Shown here: positions 62,637 to 64,000 of the stretch, piece after piece
Layout: every line of letters starts with the position of its first letter
Numbering within the stretch: position 1 is the first letter of the stretch
Origin: an uncultured Clostridia bacterium
GTDB taxonomy: Bacteria; Bacillota; Clostridia; UBA1381
Length of the DNA: 64,000 bases
Assembly (NCBI GenBank): GCA_947624485.1
Contig: CANQKM010000008.1
Span: 62,001 to 126,000 of the forward strand
Reading direction: 5' to 3'
Translations under genes and position numbers: made by a program
The notes under the pieces: model-generated
Told to the model about the DNA's origin: nothing
The model's database searches: none
Seen by the model: the letters and a program-made list of their open reading frames with translations, nothing else

Positions 62637-63017
62637 TCACGGCACTTCCATTTCTTCGGGTATGTAAAGTCCTAAACTTTTTTCTATGCACTCGCTGATT
62701 TCGTCCATTTCAGCGCGGTTGACTTTGCCGATATATTTCTGCACCTGTCGTTTATCGATTGTGGTAATCTGCTCAAGCAGAACGAGCGACGGGTAAAGCA
62801 CAGCTTCGTGTTCAAGATAGTAGTGGGTAGGTAGGTCGCGCTTCTTGCTCACGTTCGAGGACAGCGGAGCTACAATCAAAGTCGGGGCAAAAAAATTCCC
62901 GCAGTTGTTCTGAAGAACAATTACGGGTCGCGTTCCGCTTTGGACAAATCCGATTTTCGGTGCTAATTCTGCCAAGTAAATATCGCCTCTATGAAAAATC
63001 CAATCTTCTTTTAACAT
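62637..63017 (-). CDS. MazF/PemK-type endoribonuclease toxin
   Basis: 126 residues. FHRGDIYLAELAPKIGFVQSGTRPVIVLQNN (RGDIY...G..QxGxRPVIV), APLSS and LLEQITTIDKRQV are the CcdB/MazF-fold signatures, so it should cleave mRNA at short sequences. ATG at 63017 after AGAGAGG. No MazE-like antitoxin gene is seen upstream; the next genes are a 44-codon frame and a sigma-like protein. Confidence 0.9.
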   Translation of the reverse strand: MLKEDWIFHRGDIYLAELAPKIGFVQSGTRPVIVLQNNCGNFFAPTLIVAPLSSNVSKKRDLPTHYYLEHEAVLYPSLVLLEQITTIDKRQVQKYIGKVNRAEMDEISECIEKSLGLYIPEEMEVP

Positions 63018-63417
63018 ATAAATGCCTCTCTTTCTCAAATATATATGTATAGTCCGTATTTGTCCTCGACACCCCCGGACAGGGAAATCATCAGGCGGCG
63101 ATTAGCAAAATCGCTCCATAGGGGTCTAACCTCTCCGTCTTCTTTATGACCGAGCCGCGAGTTACGGAAGTATCATTGTCCCCGACCGCTATCGTCGCGC
63201 TGTGTTTGCAATTCACAGTCTGCACACATTGAACTATCGCTCGCTATATTGCTGCATATAGGTCTTGGCGCTCAACGTGCATAGCTCCTTCGGTCGGTAA
63301 TGTACCTGATGAATGACTTATTCAGTTGTAAATTTGGGGTTTATATTTTCGCAAATTATGTTTGCCCGAAAATTATCCCCTACTATGTAGGCGTTGAAAA
63401 TGGCAATTTGTACACGC
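63018..63417. other. 400-bp mostly non-coding stretch in the element
   Basis: Contains only one possible short gene (63091-63225) and a 12-codon frame with a ribosome-site-like GAAGGAG (63244-63282, minus). A small hairpin GCGATTAGCAAAATCGC lies near 63098. It may hold an origin of transfer or a leader RNA, but nothing decisive is visible. Confidence 0.4.
63091..63225 (-). CDS. Possible 44-residue small protein
   Basis: A GTG-start frame reading VQTVNCKHSATIAVG, then DTSVTRGSVIKKTERLDPYG and ILLIAA. The mix of residues looks protein-like, but no good ribosome site precedes either GTG. Uncertain. Confidence 0.35.
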   Translation of the reverse strand: MQTVNCKHSATIAVGDNDTSVTRGSVIKKTERLDPYGAILLIAA

Positions 63418-63882
63418 CTATTTCAATAATTTTTTAATTCGTGCAATTTTATTGCAAATTGCCGAGCGGTGCTGATGCCTTTGCTTGGCAATCTCGGTTT
63501 GCGAATATCCCTCAATCAGCATTGTCAAAATTTCTATGTAATCTTTAGATAAAGCCTTTATTTTTTCAGCCAATCGAGGATTATCAATATTTTCAATCCA
63601 TGAATATTTCCCAATAAAATCTTCAATAGAGAATGACACCGATAAACTCGGATACTTGTTAAATAACCTGCTGTTTGAAGCCGTGGTCACAACATCATTG
63701 ATTTCTTCAGGTATCGTATGTGTGTGATTTTTGTAAACTCTTTCGCTGCAAAAAACAGCCCAGTCAAAATCTTTTATATTTTGTATGGCTTCTTCGCTCA
63801 TACCTTCCGAACGATACCATTCAGAATTGCGTTCCCACTGTGCGTCAAACTTTTTCTTTTCTGCTGCATAATTAAATCCCAT
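63418..63882 (-). CDS. Sigma-70-region-4-like HTH protein of the element
   Basis: 154 residues. MGFNYAAEKKKFDAQWERNSEWYRSEGMSEEAIQNIKDFDWAVF is an N-terminal block I recall from many gut-Firmicute integrative elements. The C-terminus (ALSKDYIEILTMLIEGYSQTEIAKQRHQHRSAICNKIARIKKLL) is a sigma-region-4-type HTH. Probably regulates element genes rather than acting as a full sigma factor. Confidence 0.75.
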   Translation of the reverse strand: MGFNYAAEKKKFDAQWERNSEWYRSEGMSEEAIQNIKDFDWAVFCSERVYKNHTHTIPEEINDVVTTASNSRLFNKYPSLSVSFSIEDFIGKYSWIENIDNPRLAEKIKALSKDYIEILTMLIEGYSQTEIAKQRHQHRSAICNKIARIKKLLK

Positions 63883-63892
63883 TTTTATAGCC

Positions 63893-63930
63893 TCCGATTT
63901 TGAAATTTTGGTTGAATTTTCAAAATCGGA
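63893..63930. promoter_or_regulatory. Perfect 13-bp inverted repeat upstream of the sigma-like gene
   Basis: TCCGATTTTGAAA (63893-63905) and TTTCAAAATCGGA (63918-63930) with a 12-bp loop. It could be an operator for the downstream gene or a terminator for the gene beyond. Confidence 0.55.
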
Positions 63931-64000
63931 TTTATGGATAACGAATAGGGGGCTTGTCCCATTCGCGTGCTATAAAAATACAAATATATATTGGATAAGA

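Larger units (their letters stand above)
58818..64000 (-). mobile_element. Integrative element inserted at rpsI (one end)
   Basis: From the rpsI fragment rightward all genes are on the minus strand and typical of integrative conjugative/mobilisable elements of gut Firmicutes: two tyrosine integrases, a small excisionase-like protein, a 3D/SH3 protein, MazF and a sigma-like HTH protein. Relaxase and transfer genes are not in view, so conjugative ability cannot be judged. The other end is outside the window. Confidence 0.8.

Noticed and set aside
63244-63282. 12-codon frame with GAAGGAG as a leader peptide
   Set aside because: The site is only 2 nt from the ATG, and no attenuator-like hairpin follows.

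Overview
The window looks like a chromosome segment of a low-to-middle GC Clostridia-type Firmicute, probably an uncultured gut relative. This is inferred from gene content: an endonuclease-type MutL in a ylbF-mutS-mutL-miaA run, RNase J, formate-tetrahydrofolate ligase plus phosphate acetyltransferase/acetate kinase, a YabE-type G5/3D protein, LytTR and GHKL signalling, and strong -35/-10 promoters with AGGAGG ribosome sites. No rRNA, tRNA or CRISPR array was seen.

Layout. 0-7.7 kb: one-carbon and acetate energy genes (fhs, pta, ackA), tRNA t6A genes (tsaE, tsaB), rpiB and cca. 7.8-11.4 kb: a DUF6591-like membrane protein divergent from an XRE repressor, then a DUF2161-like nuclease-fold protein, a CE4 deacetylase and a metallophosphoesterase. 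11.7-19.5 kb: a Dabb protein, miaB-ylbF-mutS-mutL-miaA. 19.8-26.9 kb: D,D-carboxypeptidase, MATE exporter with a SmtB-type metalloregulator, YabE-like protein, pyridoxamine kinase, ACT protein, LytTR regulator. 27-29.7 kb: a JAMM-protease cassette inserted between that regulator and its probable sensor kinase. 29.8-39.3 kb: a partner-switching locus (two STAS-kinase fusions, a free STAS protein, a giant SpoIIE-type phosphatase/RsbW-type kinase, a degenerate RsbW-like protein) co-oriented with an NlpC/P60 peptidase, plus a lipoprotein tyrosine phosphatase and a flavin reductase. 39.5-50 kb: SLH-VanX fusion, second MATE pump, RNase J, a 1525-residue secreted GH127 enzyme. 50-58.7 kb: metallo-hydrolase, SDR, flavodoxin, aldo/keto reductase, a gene remnant, a two-component system and a lantibiotic-immunity-like ABC transporter. 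58.8-64 kb: one end of an integrative element inserted in the 3' end of rpsI, with two tandem integrases, excisionase, 3D/SH3 protein, MazF and a sigma-like protein.

Three repeat phenomena cut across the map. First, a 12-13 bp word GGGGACACTAAA(A) occurs about 18 times: as tandem copies between genes, as the ribosome-site/start region of tsaE and rpiB, as the stop codon of tsaB, as a 40-bp palindromic terminator, and in frame (encoding GDTK) inside mutL and the GH127 gene. Second, about 120-150 bp two-armed palindromes (MITE/REP-like) lie in six intergenic places. Third, a 13-bp direct repeat brackets the JAMM cassette, and removing the cassette rebuilds a perfect bidirectional terminator.

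The strongest candidates for something new are the STAS-kinase/SpoIIE locus, the JAMM cassette, and the GGGGACACTAAA word family.
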